Below are positions 36,530 through 49,534 of a stretch of DNA of 64,000 nt, one piece after another. The DNA lies in assembly GCA_012976225.1 (NCBI GenBank), contig JAAVVG010000011.1, positions 620,001 to 684,000 of the forward strand, written 5' to 3'. The translations under genes were made by a program, and so were the position numbers. Position 1 is the stretch's first letter; every line of letters starts with the position of its first letter. Under the pieces are notes generated by a model that worked only from the letters and a program-made list of their open reading frames with translations, did not search any database and was not told the DNA's origin. This DNA comes from Golubevia sp. BC0850 (taxonomy: Eukaryota > Basidiomycota > Exobasidiomycetes > Golubeviales > Golubeviaceae).

Positions 36530-37902
36530 TTACTGAGAATAACCCAATTCCTTCTCCTTCCCTCTCCATTTCTCATCCATCTTCATCAAATTATACCACA
36601 TAGGTCTCAATCTCTCAGGTAGAGATTCTCCGAAAGAGGGTTCCCTCATGAAGCCCACATTGTGCTGCGTTGAATCGAATAAGTCTTGAACTGTCAGCTT
36701 TCTTTCAAGTCTGTGAGAAGCCTGGAAATAATCATGGCAAATTTTGATAGAGATGCGGTATAGCTATGAAGGTTTGACAACTCACCTGCAGGATGTTTCT
36801 AGCTCTCTCTCTCCCCGCAATCTCAAGTTCCGCTCTCTCTTTCTCACTCAAAGCTTGAGAGATTTCTTCAGTTGCAGCTCCATAACAGCCATGAAGAGTG
36901 GTCCTCTTTCTGATTGGAAGGTAAGAGGCTCGATGTAGGATGCGTTGTGAGTAGAAGACTGACTGACCAGCTGGGTGGCGGGGAAAAAGGGGAGACATCA
37001 AGACAGTTATTTTCAGCGACGACGTTCAAAGAATCATCCTCATCGAGATTTGTGAATGTATCCTTTCGATAGATAGAGATGTACTCACTTTTCAACTCTA
37101 CCCTCAAAGTAGTTTTGGGATCCTCCTCCCAATCTCCATCGAACCCATCTTTGACTCCAGGTTCAACCAAAACCGCTTCCGGAGGTATCATCTGATTTGC
37201 CTTTATCTCTTCTTCATTTCTAACCCTTTTATGAGTTCCAGGAATTACGAATAAACAAGAGTCATCTTCCAAAGCTATGTTCCATTGAATGCCATTGTCG
37301 GGTGCCTCTAATCTTTCAATTTCTTCTTCTTTTGAAACATTAGGTTTGATGTCGTCTCTATGCCATGCTAATGCAAAGGCGTGATGTTCAGGTTGAATCA
37401 AAGCTCCAAACAATTCCAATTGGAGGTCAGAGATTGAAGAGAGACCCAATAAAGCTGAGGAGATCTCGAGGAGTGGTGAGGATGAGTAGAAGAGAGAGAA
37501 TGGAGTCGGAGTTGATTTGTCTGGAGTTGAGGAACTCGAGAATGGAATCGAAGGATGTAAGAGATGTGAAACTCCCCAAGAATCTGAAGATGAGCTGTCG
37601 AAGGGCGGAAAGGGCTTGCCCACTACTCTCCTGAGAAACGAGATGGAGGGCAACCGGCCAAGCATGAATCAGCTACAGGACTGAAAGCTCCGTGATTGGA
37701 GTAGATCTTACCTATGCTCCCATTTACCATCTCTAGTTGCTCGAATGACGGTTTCAGTGGCTTCACGAAGCTGTTTGAGTCGAGCCTCTCCATATTGCTC
37801 CAAGAGGCCGTTGATGATTACGAATCCATCTCTGTCATAGGCTTGCTTCAAAGCCTTGAGATTCTCTGGATCGAGGGAAGCAGAATGAGCGGAGTAGGTC
37901 AT
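36530..37902 (-). CDS. phytanoyl-CoA dioxygenase (PhyH)-family Fe(II)/2-oxoglutarate oxygenase
   Basis: Exons 37902-37712, 37630-37089, 36970-36786 and 36721-36530 give 369 aa. The N-terminal AYDRDGFVIINGLLEQ is the typical PhyH opening. The iron ligands are the HxD in FALAWHRDD (about 185) and the distal His in ILHRASYLP, with an Arg a few residues on (PIRKR) placed to hold 2-oxoglutarate. The core is complete. Members hydroxylate CoA esters or diverse small molecules; the substrate here is unknown. No peroxisomal PTS1 (it ends LGYSQ). The reading frame stays open upstream to an ATG at 38112, which would add a 70-residue hydrophobic, targeting-like N-terminus. I chose the internal ATG because the longer one nearly abuts the divergent CREG-like gene. 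Confidence 0.87.
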
Positions 37903-38134
37903 GCTTTGAAAGTACGAAGTGGGGAAGGTGGAAGCCGCCGTGAGGGTTCTTGAAGATTGAGTCCTAATAGTGATGCCTGGTCTGTTCCACTTGAGTAGAT
38001 GATCGGGAGATGAAGCAAATTGGAGTCGACAGTTCAAGGCAGAAGAAGAGAGAAGAATAGAAAAAGAGATGAGTGGGGTTGGAAAGAAAGAAAAAAGTGA
38101 TAAGCCTCTCAATCACAAGACCAACTCACCAAGA
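37903..38134. promoter_or_regulatory. divergent promoter, PhyH gene / CREG-like gene
   Basis: 232 bp between the two start codons, fully open in the PhyH frame. It is either a shared promoter or partly coding for an N-terminal extension. Confidence 0.4.
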
Positions 38135-39483
38135 ATGACGCCTACACCTTTCATTTCAACTTCCTGGATTCGATTATTGTTCGCTTTCAATCTGTCTATC
38201 TTGACTCTAGCCATTGGAGCTCAAGCCTGGGAAACGGAGCAAGAAGGTGAGCATAACCCAAGATCTGCTAATCAAGTCGAGTCCCAGCTGAACTTGTCCT
38301 TTGCTTCTCTACGTTTCCCTCAGCTGCTTCCCAACTAGTGGATCTTCTCACATCGCCCAAGAACTTTGGAGTGACCACTCTTTCGACTCTATACCCCTCG
38401 GATCATCAGGATGAATCTCTAAGAGGATTGATAGCCTCTGGAGCCGAATACTTTGCTGCTGGTTGCTTTGATGGAAGTGGCGATCTGTTGATGTTGGGAA
38501 TGCCAGTGTGAGTCTAATTCTATTGATTCTGTGGAGGTTGACAGGGTGGGAAAAGGGGTCAGTCAAGAGTCGCAGCGGTTGTAAGCAGATGAGGGAATCA
38601 TGATTTGGTGGAGTGATTAATCAGTTCGCTCTTCAAAAGAGAGACTGAGGCGAAACCAAAAGTCTTCCTCGAACTCTGTGCTTCATCATATGAGGAAATT
38701 CAGGGTTTGGAGGACTGGTGTACCCCTGGCCTTGTCCCCCCTTGACCCACTGACATCCCCCCCCCCCTCTTTTTCCCCCTCCCTTAAAGCTCTCAAAACT
38801 GGAGGAACGTTCTTCCACCTTCAAAGAATTCAAGTGCGACTTTATCGATCAACTCGAATCCAGATCCCAAATCTCCAGATCCAAGACATCTTTCAAAGCA
38901 TTCTCATAATCTCTCTTCAACCTCATCTTCTTGGGATCCAGAAAGACCTACCTGGAGAAAAGGAATGCCCTCAAAGATCAGAACTCAATTGATAGGAAGT
39001 TTCGAAATTATCAATAAAGCGAAATTTCAAGAAGGATTAGGTTGGATAGAAGTCAAAGAATCGAGCTCTAATAGTTATAGCTATGAGAAGGAAACAAGTG
39101 AAAACTTCAAAGCTCAGACTCTTCAACAAATCTTTTCTTTTGCAAATTTGGATTCAAGATCCAAGAGCATTTTTGAATCTAAGTTCTTCAACTCTGATAG
39201 AAGTCGTTCTGATGAAACGAAAGAATCTACAAAGAATGTTCTCACTCCAACAGAAACAGAAACCCATTCTCCAATCTCTAAATGTTACCTCTCTCAACAT
39301 CCAGATTCTTCTCATTGGACTCCTGGTGCCTCTGATTCTCCTCATCAAAGTATGTGGGTTAGGTTCAAAGTCGAAAAAATCTACTCTGTAGGAGGTTTCG
39401 GGGATGAGCATAGGATTGGATATCTGAGGAAAGAGGTTTGGGAAGATGCTTGGAGGGAGAATCGAGGGACCTCCATCTTTTAG
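38135..39483 (+). CDS. secreted CREG-like flavin split-barrel protein
   Basis: Exons 38135-38246, 38324-38507 and 38790-39483 give 329 aa. Residues 1-30 form a signal peptide (LLFAFNLSILTLAIGAQA). Then come GVTTLSTLYP, a substrate-side strand ending LLMLGMPVSQNW, and a C-terminal block CYLSQHPDSSHW, WVRFKVEKIYSVGGFGDEHR, IGYLRKEVWEDAW, the signature of the CREG/PNPOx-like_2 family. In animals CREG is a lysosomal/secreted glycoprotein that does not bind FMN. In fungi the role is unknown. The central part carries a Ser/Lys-rich insertion of about 100 residues. Intron 2 holds an 11-C run (38757-38767). Confidence 0.82.
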
Positions 39484-39808
39484 GTTCTCGGAAAGAATCG
39501 TCTCACCTTTTTTCCAAGTTGTAAATATCATTTTTGAAGTTGTGAATCAGATGCTGTATCTCACGATGGAGCATGGGGGCTTGAAAAGATGGTCCCAGAT
39601 TCACCGTGTACTATCATTTCCATTAGCTTCTCTATTAACTCAGGTATCCCTAAACTCGATCAAGTAAAGTCCAGAACCAGAGTATGAAAATACCAATCTT
39701 TTTAAACCACAAAAGCCACATCTGTAGCGAGACTGCACGCGAGAGTCACGAACAACAGATTTAACTCTCTCTATCTTACTATTTGTTGGTTGTCTTTACT
39801 GTCCTCCC

Positions 39809-41109
39809 TCACCCAGTCGTATCACTTTCAGTTCCCTCATTCTTTTCATCAGCTTTCCCTCCTTCTCTAACTCCACCAGCAGCGTTAACTCCAGCATAAA
39901 CCACACTAGTTCCCTCAAAAGCATTGAAAGCAGCTTTACCAGAGTTCTTCAAAGTTGCACCGGTATTTGAAGCCAAAGAATTGACCTCTGGACCCAAAGT
40001 AGAGTTGGAAGCTTGAGCTACTGAGGTTGAGAGTTGAGTGGCTCTACAAGGAAGAGAAATAGGAGCAGAGTAGTCAGAGGATCGTTCGCCAAAGAGGGAA
40101 AATCCAAGAGATAGGTTCCAAGAGAGTCAAATGTAAAAGGAAGACCGTAGAGAGAGAGAGAGAGAGAGAAAGAAGACTCTCACCCTTGAGAAATCGCATT
40201 CCCAGCTTCTGAAGCAGCTAATTTGGTGTCTTTCCACAAAGTTGAGGATTCTTTCTCTCCCTCTGGATTTGTGCTGATAGATCTAGCCTCAGAAGTAGCG
40301 GGTTCAGTTGATGAGATTCCAACTTGTTCTCCGAGAGATTTCATCGAACTTCCAAATGCCTCTCCACCTTTTGAAGCTAGTGTCGCTACGTTGGAAGCAA
40401 AAGTTGAAGTATAAGAAGCTGCGGTAGATGTACTTTGAGCTGCATTTTCAACGAAAGAATGAGTTGTGGCGTCGATTTTAATGGGAGCTGTGGAGTTCTT
40501 GGAGGCGTAGCTAGATAGATGAAGATGGGAAGTGGAGGTTTGGAGAAGATGGGTCAGAACCTGAAGAGTCAAATCGTCTTGGACTCCTGCTACAAGCTTG
40601 AGACTCAGAGAATCTTAGGACGGAAAAGAAAAGAAAAAGCAGGCAGTTTGCTATTGAACTCACTCTTCAGAAATTTCAGAAATTCCCTTCTGACCAATTT
40701 TCACATTGTCTCTAACGCTAGATGCGATTTCATTTCCAGCAGCTCTGACACCTGTTAACAACAAGCCTTTCTTGATTAACAGAGATTCGAATCTCTCATA
40801 ATCTGAATTTGCGGGATGAGTTGGGTTTTCGATTCCAATTGGTAAGATGAGATTGACTCTAGAAGTCAAACCAGGTGGAATCGTCAGATTGAAAGCAAAG
40901 GTGTTTGGCTGTTTAACGAAAGTTCCAAAAACGGTTTCTTCGTTTAACAACCAAGAATGAGTTTCGATTGAGATGATTAGACTTTTGGAGGAACTGTCTG
41001 GATCGATGACTGATAGACAACCTTTGGCTAAGGGAATCGAATCGCTAAAGGAATTGAGACTTGATTGAGTGGCTACCACGTTTTGAATCGAAATGTCTAA
41101 AGAATTCAT
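39809..41109 (-). CDS. senescence/spartin-domain protein
   Basis: Exons 41109-40664, 40603-40184 and 40043-39809 give 366 aa. The N-terminal ~135 residues are a beta-rich region (LIISIETHSWLL, FAFNLTIPPGLT). The C-terminal half is made of Ala/Ser/Gly-rich amphipathic helices (SSVRDNVKIGQKGISEI, FASNVATLASKGGEAFGSS, GKAAFNAFEGTSVVYAGVNA), the pattern of the spartin/plant-senescence domain. In animals spartin acts at lipid droplets and endosomes. The intron-1 acceptor is a non-canonical-looking TCTGAG, chosen because it alone keeps the frame. Intron 2 carries a (CT)n tract near its donor. The family call rests on overall pattern, not on catalytic residues. Confidence 0.6.
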
Positions 41110-41271
41110 TGGTTGTGGTTAGGAAGAGAAGAAGAGAAGAGAAGAGAAGAGAAGAGAAGAGAAAGGAGAAGCGAAGCCTCGGCGCCTCGGCTCCATAACA
41201 GGCAAAAAAAAGTGTTGGAGCTCTGCTTCTCTCCAAGACTCATCTCATCTGCTAACATCCACTTTACAACG
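41110..41271. promoter_or_regulatory. divergent promoter with GAAGA repeat, spartin-like gene / KRR1
   Basis: 162 bp between start codons. It contains a purine tract of repeated gaaga units (about 41122-41163) followed by a GC-rich ctcggcgcctcggc motif that is nearly self-repeating. Confidence 0.45.
41122..41163 (+). repeat. (gaaga)n microsatellite
   Basis: About eight tandem near-perfect gaaga/agaga units inside the short divergent promoter. Confidence 0.85.
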
Positions 41272-43489
<2,218 letters not shown>

Positions 43490-44077
43490 AGGAGGGGGAG
43501 AAGAGTTGATTGGGAATCAAGTTCGCTCGTGCTTGGTGAGACACCAAGCAACGGCACAAGAATTCGAAGGGTTGATGGATACGGTTTTGGCTTCAAAAAC
43601 CAGATTGTAGTAGATGACAGCCAGACCACTGACTAAATCTTAGGGCTGGCGTTCTGAAGTCCCTTTGCTTGATGAGTGATGCGATGAGAACTTCCGACGT
43701 GCCTCTTCCATTGAACTGTTCCCTTGAACTACCAACAAGGAAAGTGACATCGGGAAGGCAAGAGCATTGAAGTAAGAGTTCGATGAGCTTGTTCATTTGC
43801 ATAGGTCCTCTGGCGCTTGGCTTTCTCAACAAGATTGAGAGTTGATTAAGATTGATAGCTTGAAGTCAAGATGTCAAATTTCAAGCGCCAGACAGAAGGA
43901 ACTGGTGAATTAAAAACTCTGGAGAAAGAACCCGTAGAGAGGAGAGACTTAGAATACATGGAGCAAGAGGGAGAGAAGACAAAGAAACAAAACTGGATAT
44001 GAAATTGAAATGAATTTGAAGGCTGGATTTGGATCATAGGGACGAGGAACGATTCTGAAGGCGACGAAAGCTCCTTT
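43490..44077. other. convergent 3' region between KRR1 and SMC1
   Basis: 588 bp between two convergent stop codons. No further gene seen; short open frames lack family resemblance. Confidence 0.5.
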
Positions 44078-44275
44078 TTAAACTTGATCGTTGTACTTCT
44101 CCAAATCCAAGGTCAAAGTAGCACTTGAATTCTGGATTTGGTCTCTGTAGATTCCGACCAAGGCTTGAGAACGCTCGTAGAGGGAGGCTTTCAAAGAGAT
44201 GACGATGAATTGGAAGGCTTCAGAAGCGTGTTGACGAATGTAGTTAGAGACTTTGGCGACGTTTTGAGAATCACT

Positions 44276-44313
<38 letters not shown>

Positions 44314-47300
44314 AAGATTAGAAAGTCAGCTGGCTGACTGATAGCAGAGTGGTCAACTTCTGAGGTAGTACTCACAGTGCAGCATCGACTTCGTCTAGAA
44401 CGAAAAAGGGAGCAGGTTGATAGGAATGGACTGCAAACAGAAGCGCTAAAGCCGCCATCGTCTTTTCTCCTCCAGAGAGCTGGTCCATGTCTCTGAAACG
44501 CTTCATCGGTGGCATTGCGTGGTAACGAATTCCGGAAAGGTATGGTTCCTGTTGGAGGAGAAAGACAGAGGGGGATTGTTTCAGCATGAAACAAACTTCG
44601 CACTGTCAAAAGAGAGACCAAGAGACTCACCTCGGTATCTTCCAAACTGAGATACGCCACTCCACCCATGGGAGCGGCTTTACCTTTGGTCAAATCCTTG
44701 TAGACTTGATCGATTCTTTCCGAGATATGATTGTAAGCCTTGTTGAAGAGATCGCATCTTTGCTTCTTGATTCTTGAGAATTCATCTCTGGCTTCTTTGG
44801 CTTGAGTACGAGCTGATTCGAATTCCCTTTCGGTTGCTGCTAACTTGGTTTCGGTGTCATCGAGACTGAGAGAGGGGCAAAAGAGGAAGGCATTAGATCG
44901 ACGAAGAGAAGAAGGCTGCGGGAGAAGACCCGAAAACTTACCGATCGACTGCTTTCATGTTAGGAGTCATCTTTTCGATTTCAGCGGCGGTAGATTCGAT
45001 GTGACTTAGTAGCTCTTGTTCCATATCAGGTCCTCCGTCCTACAAGGTTATTGGAAAAAATGAGGAGAAGAAGGGAAGAACTGAGTCGTTCGTTCAGAGC
45101 GAGAGGAAATGCCATTTCCTTTGAACAGTGGTGAATCCAACAACACCAGAAGGACGTGACTCACATTCTTCTCTTCGTCATCCAAGTCTGAGAAGTCGAC
45201 CTCGATACCATAATCTGGGACTTCGATAGCTCTTTGAGTTTCATCGTCATCGATGTCCATAGGTGCGACGTCAGTATTCTAGGGAAGGATGAAAGAGACA
45301 AGTTGTCAGTCATTTGAGAACGAACCCACCCCTTCGACGTCTCTTCAGAACCCACCTCTTCCAAAGGAACTTTGTTCAAGGAACCACTCTCCAGAGGTAA
45401 ATCGATCTCTTCCAATCTACACCTCCTATAAATTCCCGACCTTTCAGCTCCAAGTCTCTCGATCTCATCATTTGAATTAGCAATGATCTTCAAACAACCT
45501 TCCAGATTCTTTGAAGCCTTATTAAAACTTCTCTTAGCATCATCCAAACCGGTTCTCTTAGTTTCAGATTCACCATTCAATTCACCCAACTTTTCCTTGA
45601 GGGTTTCGATTTCAACTTCTAGATTCTGAATAGTCTTCTCCAGTTCAGCTTGTTCTTCCTTAGCGATTCTGATCTTTTCATTCTCTTTCTCAACTCTTCT
45701 TTCGTTGTTCTGAATCCTACTCTCGATGTCTTTGATCTCTTCTCCTACGAAACTCAATTGATGTTTGATTCGTTTGAGTTGGGTATCGAATTCGAGAGTG
45801 GAATCAATTTGTTGTTGCATTAACTTGAGTTGACCTTCTTCGTATTCTCTGATGTTGGAGACTCCGATCGAAGAACAGAATGAAGCGAAGACCTTGTCTT
45901 CTTCTACGTTTACGACCGAAGAAAGATTGTCGACTTGAGTTTGAGCTTTTGAAACCGCAGTCTGACTTGATTTCAGTTTAGGTGACAGTTCTTTCTCTTG
46001 TTTGGTGATCACTTTGAGTTCCTCACTGATTCCTTGAAGACGTCTGGTAACCGAGCTCTGAAGAGGAAGAATCAAAATGGAGCGAATGAGTCATCCTCCT
46101 GCGTTTCAAGCATGATCTCTCTCCCAAGACTGAACTCACCAACTCGTCATTGACAATGACCAACTCAGCTTCCAACTTCGTAATCTTGACCATCAATTCG
46201 TCATCAACATTCAAAGCTCTCTTCTCCTTGTTCAATTCCTTCAACTCAACCATGAATTGATCACGTTGACGCTGGAGACCTTGATATTCACGCTCATCCC
46301 AACGTTTAGTAGTTGACTGTTCAGTTTGACCACCAGTGATCAAACCTGATTTGTGAATGACAGTTCCGTCCAACGTGACGGCTGAGAGAAAAGTCCGAGA
46401 GGGAAAGAGGGGATCAATAAAAGAGCGCATAGGAAAGAATCTCAAGCAATGCATCTCGGTTTTCACTGGACTTACCTTTGGCGTCCATCTTCTTCTCGTA
46501 AACAACGAATCTAGCGACCTCCAGAGTATCACAGACAATCGAATTTCCACAAGCATGTTGAAGAGCTCTTTCAATCCCAGATGGAAAATCGATAACGTCG
46601 ATTGCCAATCTTGAACCTTTAGAGATCGATCTGAGTCGATCATTGACTGGCTTGGTGTTAATGGTGTCTAGAGGGATGAAGGTTGCTTGACCTGATCTTT
46701 GTTCTCGAAGATACTGAAAGGGACCGAAAGGCAGAGGGAAAGCGACATTAGAGAGATGATCTTCTTTCTCTCAGTTTTCAGTGTCAAACTCACCTGAATA
46801 CAATCAATAGCAGTTCTCTCGAAATCAACGATGATGCTATCCATGTTATGACCAAGAACCGTCGAGATAGCAGTCTCGTACTTCCTTTGAGTAGGTTTAA
46901 CCAAATCAATCAGTCTACCTCTAACTCCAGGGAACATGTTTTGCAAATTCTTGAACGTTTCCTTCATCTTACTTTCTCTTTCAGTTTCTCTGATTTCTTG
47001 AGAAGCCTGTAAGATCTTATTGTAGACTTGTTGAAGTTGATCATTCAGAGCAGTTTCTTGTTGACTGCGAGAAGGGAAGCGAAAACAGGAGTAGTCTTCA
47101 ATATCCGCCTGAACAGTTCTTTGAGGTACAATCTTTCGCTTCTCCGTTTGGACTCACTTAATTCTATCTCTCTCCTCTTTACCCTTTCTCAACTCCTCTT
47201 TATTCTCCTTCAATCCACCTTCAATTTTCCCTTTGACTTTCTCGGCTTCCGCTTTCTTAGCTTTCAAGTTCAAATCTTCTTCTTCAAGTTGTTTACGTTT

Positions 47301-49360
47301 AGCTTCAAGTTCTGCCAACTTATCTTCCAATCCTTGAGTAGCTTCTTTCTTTGAACGTAGATCTCTAGACAAGGTTTCTAATTGTTGACGTTCTGAAACG
47401 GCTTGCTTGTTAGCTTGAGCTTTCCTGGAGAAGGAAAAAAAAGAAAGTGAGGCAGACGTAAGCAAGAAGATCGAAGGGTGAAGAGTTCTGACGTGAAGTC
47501 TTCTTTTCCCGAAAACTCACAATTCATGATATTTCGCCAAATCCTCCTTCCCGAGTCTCATACCCTGTCTCTCAGCTTTCCTCCTCTGTTCTTCCACAGC
47601 AGCATCTTTAGCTCTCTCAGTATCCGCCAAAGCTTTCTTCAAACTTTCTTCATTAGTCTTTCTCTTCTCAAGATCTCTAGTGATAGATTCGATTGTGTTC
47701 TTAGCATTTGTTCTCTTAGTACGGGAGTGAGAAAGAGTTTGAGAAAGGGTTTCAAGTTGAGGTTTCTGAGCGTTTATGAAAGAGAAAAAGGAAAGGAAAG
47801 GGAAAAGAAACAGAGGAGACAGGGGAATGTTTAGCATGTGCACCTCTCATTCTTCCAACATGTTGAAAAATTTGGCAAGACTCACCTTCTCTTCAACGTC
47901 CCTTTCTTTCCTCCTAATATTCTTCTCCATCTTCAAAACGTTCTTGTTGACTTCAGCTAATTCCTTCCTCATTTTTTCAACGTCAGTCTCTTTGTCTGTA
48001 ACTTTAGTTCTCAAATGTGGAATCTTTTCAGATTCTTCTTCGATGAGAGCTGCAGCTTTAGTTAGAGAAGCTTCGATGTGAAAGAGTTTCCAAAGTAGAT
48101 GTTGAGTAATGTGTGCTTCCTGTTGATGTGGGAGGTGGTACAAGGAGAGGGAGAAGGGAGAGGGAGAAGAGAGAAAAAGACGCATGATGTCAACTCCCAA
48201 CATTCAAACCCTGAAATCGACTTCCGAAATTTCTTTTTTTGAACTTGAAAAGTCTCGCGAGACTTCCTCAAATCATTCTCAAATACTAACCTTCTGTTCC
48301 AACAACTTCTCCCATCGCTCAGCTTCACTTTTCATTTCCTTGAACCCTTTCAACTCAGCATTGATACCTCTTCTCTTCTGATAATTGAAATTACTCTCTT
48401 CAGTAGCTTTGTCTTGTTTTTCCTTGGCTTTATCATAAGCTTCCTTTAATTCTAAAGAACCGGAAATCTGATCTATCAATTTAGATAAGTCTTTGGAATT
48501 TTGAGATGCGACTGCTTCTACGTCACCTTGGAAAACCAAGAAATTCTTAGCTTTGACTAAAATGTTGAAAGATTCTAACCGGGAATTGTAGGTTGAGAAG
48601 GCAGTGACTCGAGAGTTGTAACGATATTCTGAGACTCCTGCGAGGGTGATGCTGTGAGGACGATCGAAGGTAGGTTTTGATTTTGAGGAACAGTTTGTTG
48701 GATTAGATTGAATGTACGTGTGACTTTCAGGGAATGTATGCCTTCCTCTACGAGCTGAGCATGGTAGTGTTTGACTAATGCTTTCCCTTCCATTGTCCCA
48801 CAATCCACTACAAACCAATCCCTTCTCTCTGTCCCTCTCATCTTCTCTCACCTTACACTCACCTTCTCTGAAATCGATGTTCACTATCTTTCCCATCTCT
48901 ATAAACAGCGGTGACACTTGCTTTCTTAGCAGTCCCTTCACCTCCGTCCTCTGCTTCCTCATCTTCATCACTGGCCTCCGCATCTTCATCTACCATTTTT
49001 CTACCTCTGAAGATCAAGTCTTTGAGTTGAGAGGATCTCAATTGGTTTGAACGAACTCCTAAGACGAAGGAGATGGCGTCCATCACGTTGGATTTGCCTG
49101 ATCCATTGGGACCGACTGAGAAAGAAGGAAGGAGAGATCAGATAGAGAGAAAGAGAAAGAGGAAAAGGTGAAAGAGAGAAGAAGAAGATCAGCGCGCGAT
49201 AGGAGGTATAAGGATTGAGGAGAGGATAGATGAGAGATGGTGGACTTTGGATGATGAATGATGGGTGCTTACTGATTGAAGAGAAGGAGTAGAATGGACC
49301 AATCGTTTGCTTGCCTCTGTAGGATTTGAAGTTTTCCACTTCCAGTGACACTAATGGCAT
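44078..49360 (-). CDS. SMC1: SMC1, cohesin ATPase subunit
   Basis: Fifteen exons: 49360-49273, 49115-48863, 48651-48291, 48119-47886, 47765-47521, 47424-47158, 47064-46794, 46713-46476, 46381-46140, 46057-45356, 45278-45165, 45039-44942, 44865-44631, 44548-44376 and 44273-44078, giving 1238 aa. The Walker A GPNGSGKS is near residue 32 after [26 protein letters not shown] marks the start of the first coiled coil. The hinge region has [12 protein letters not shown] and [20 protein letters not shown]. The head has [18 protein letters not shown] (signature) and [12 protein letters not shown] (Walker B). The protein ends LEKYNDQV. It pairs with Smc3 and Rad21/Scc1 in the cohesin ring. A ~25-residue acidic insertion follows RGRKM in the N-lobe. 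A 31-nt (CT)n tract abuts the last acceptor. Confidence 0.97.
44279..44309 (+). repeat. (GA)15 microsatellite in the last SMC1 intron
   Basis: Pure GA on the plus strand, read as (CT)n on the SMC1 sense strand, ending three bases before the CAG acceptor. It therefore forms the whole polypyrimidine tract. Confidence 0.95.
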
Positions 49361-49534
49361 CTTGCAATACAAGAATCAAAGTAGACTGTGTGAGTAGTAG
49401 TGGTTGAGAAGAAGGATAGGATGGTTAAGTAGCGCGCGTGTACCGTGTTTCTCTACGCTATCGCGTTCAAGTGGGCAGCTGGAGTGCTATTGGATACAGA
49501 CCATCACCTTGATCATCACCGCATCACATCGAAT
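49361..49534. promoter_or_regulatory. divergent promoter, SMC1 / mitochondrial TPR gene
   Basis: 174 bp between start codons, with a GCGCGCG motif at about 49433. The plus-strand frame stays open back to 49445, so part could be coding if an upstream start is used. Confidence 0.35.
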
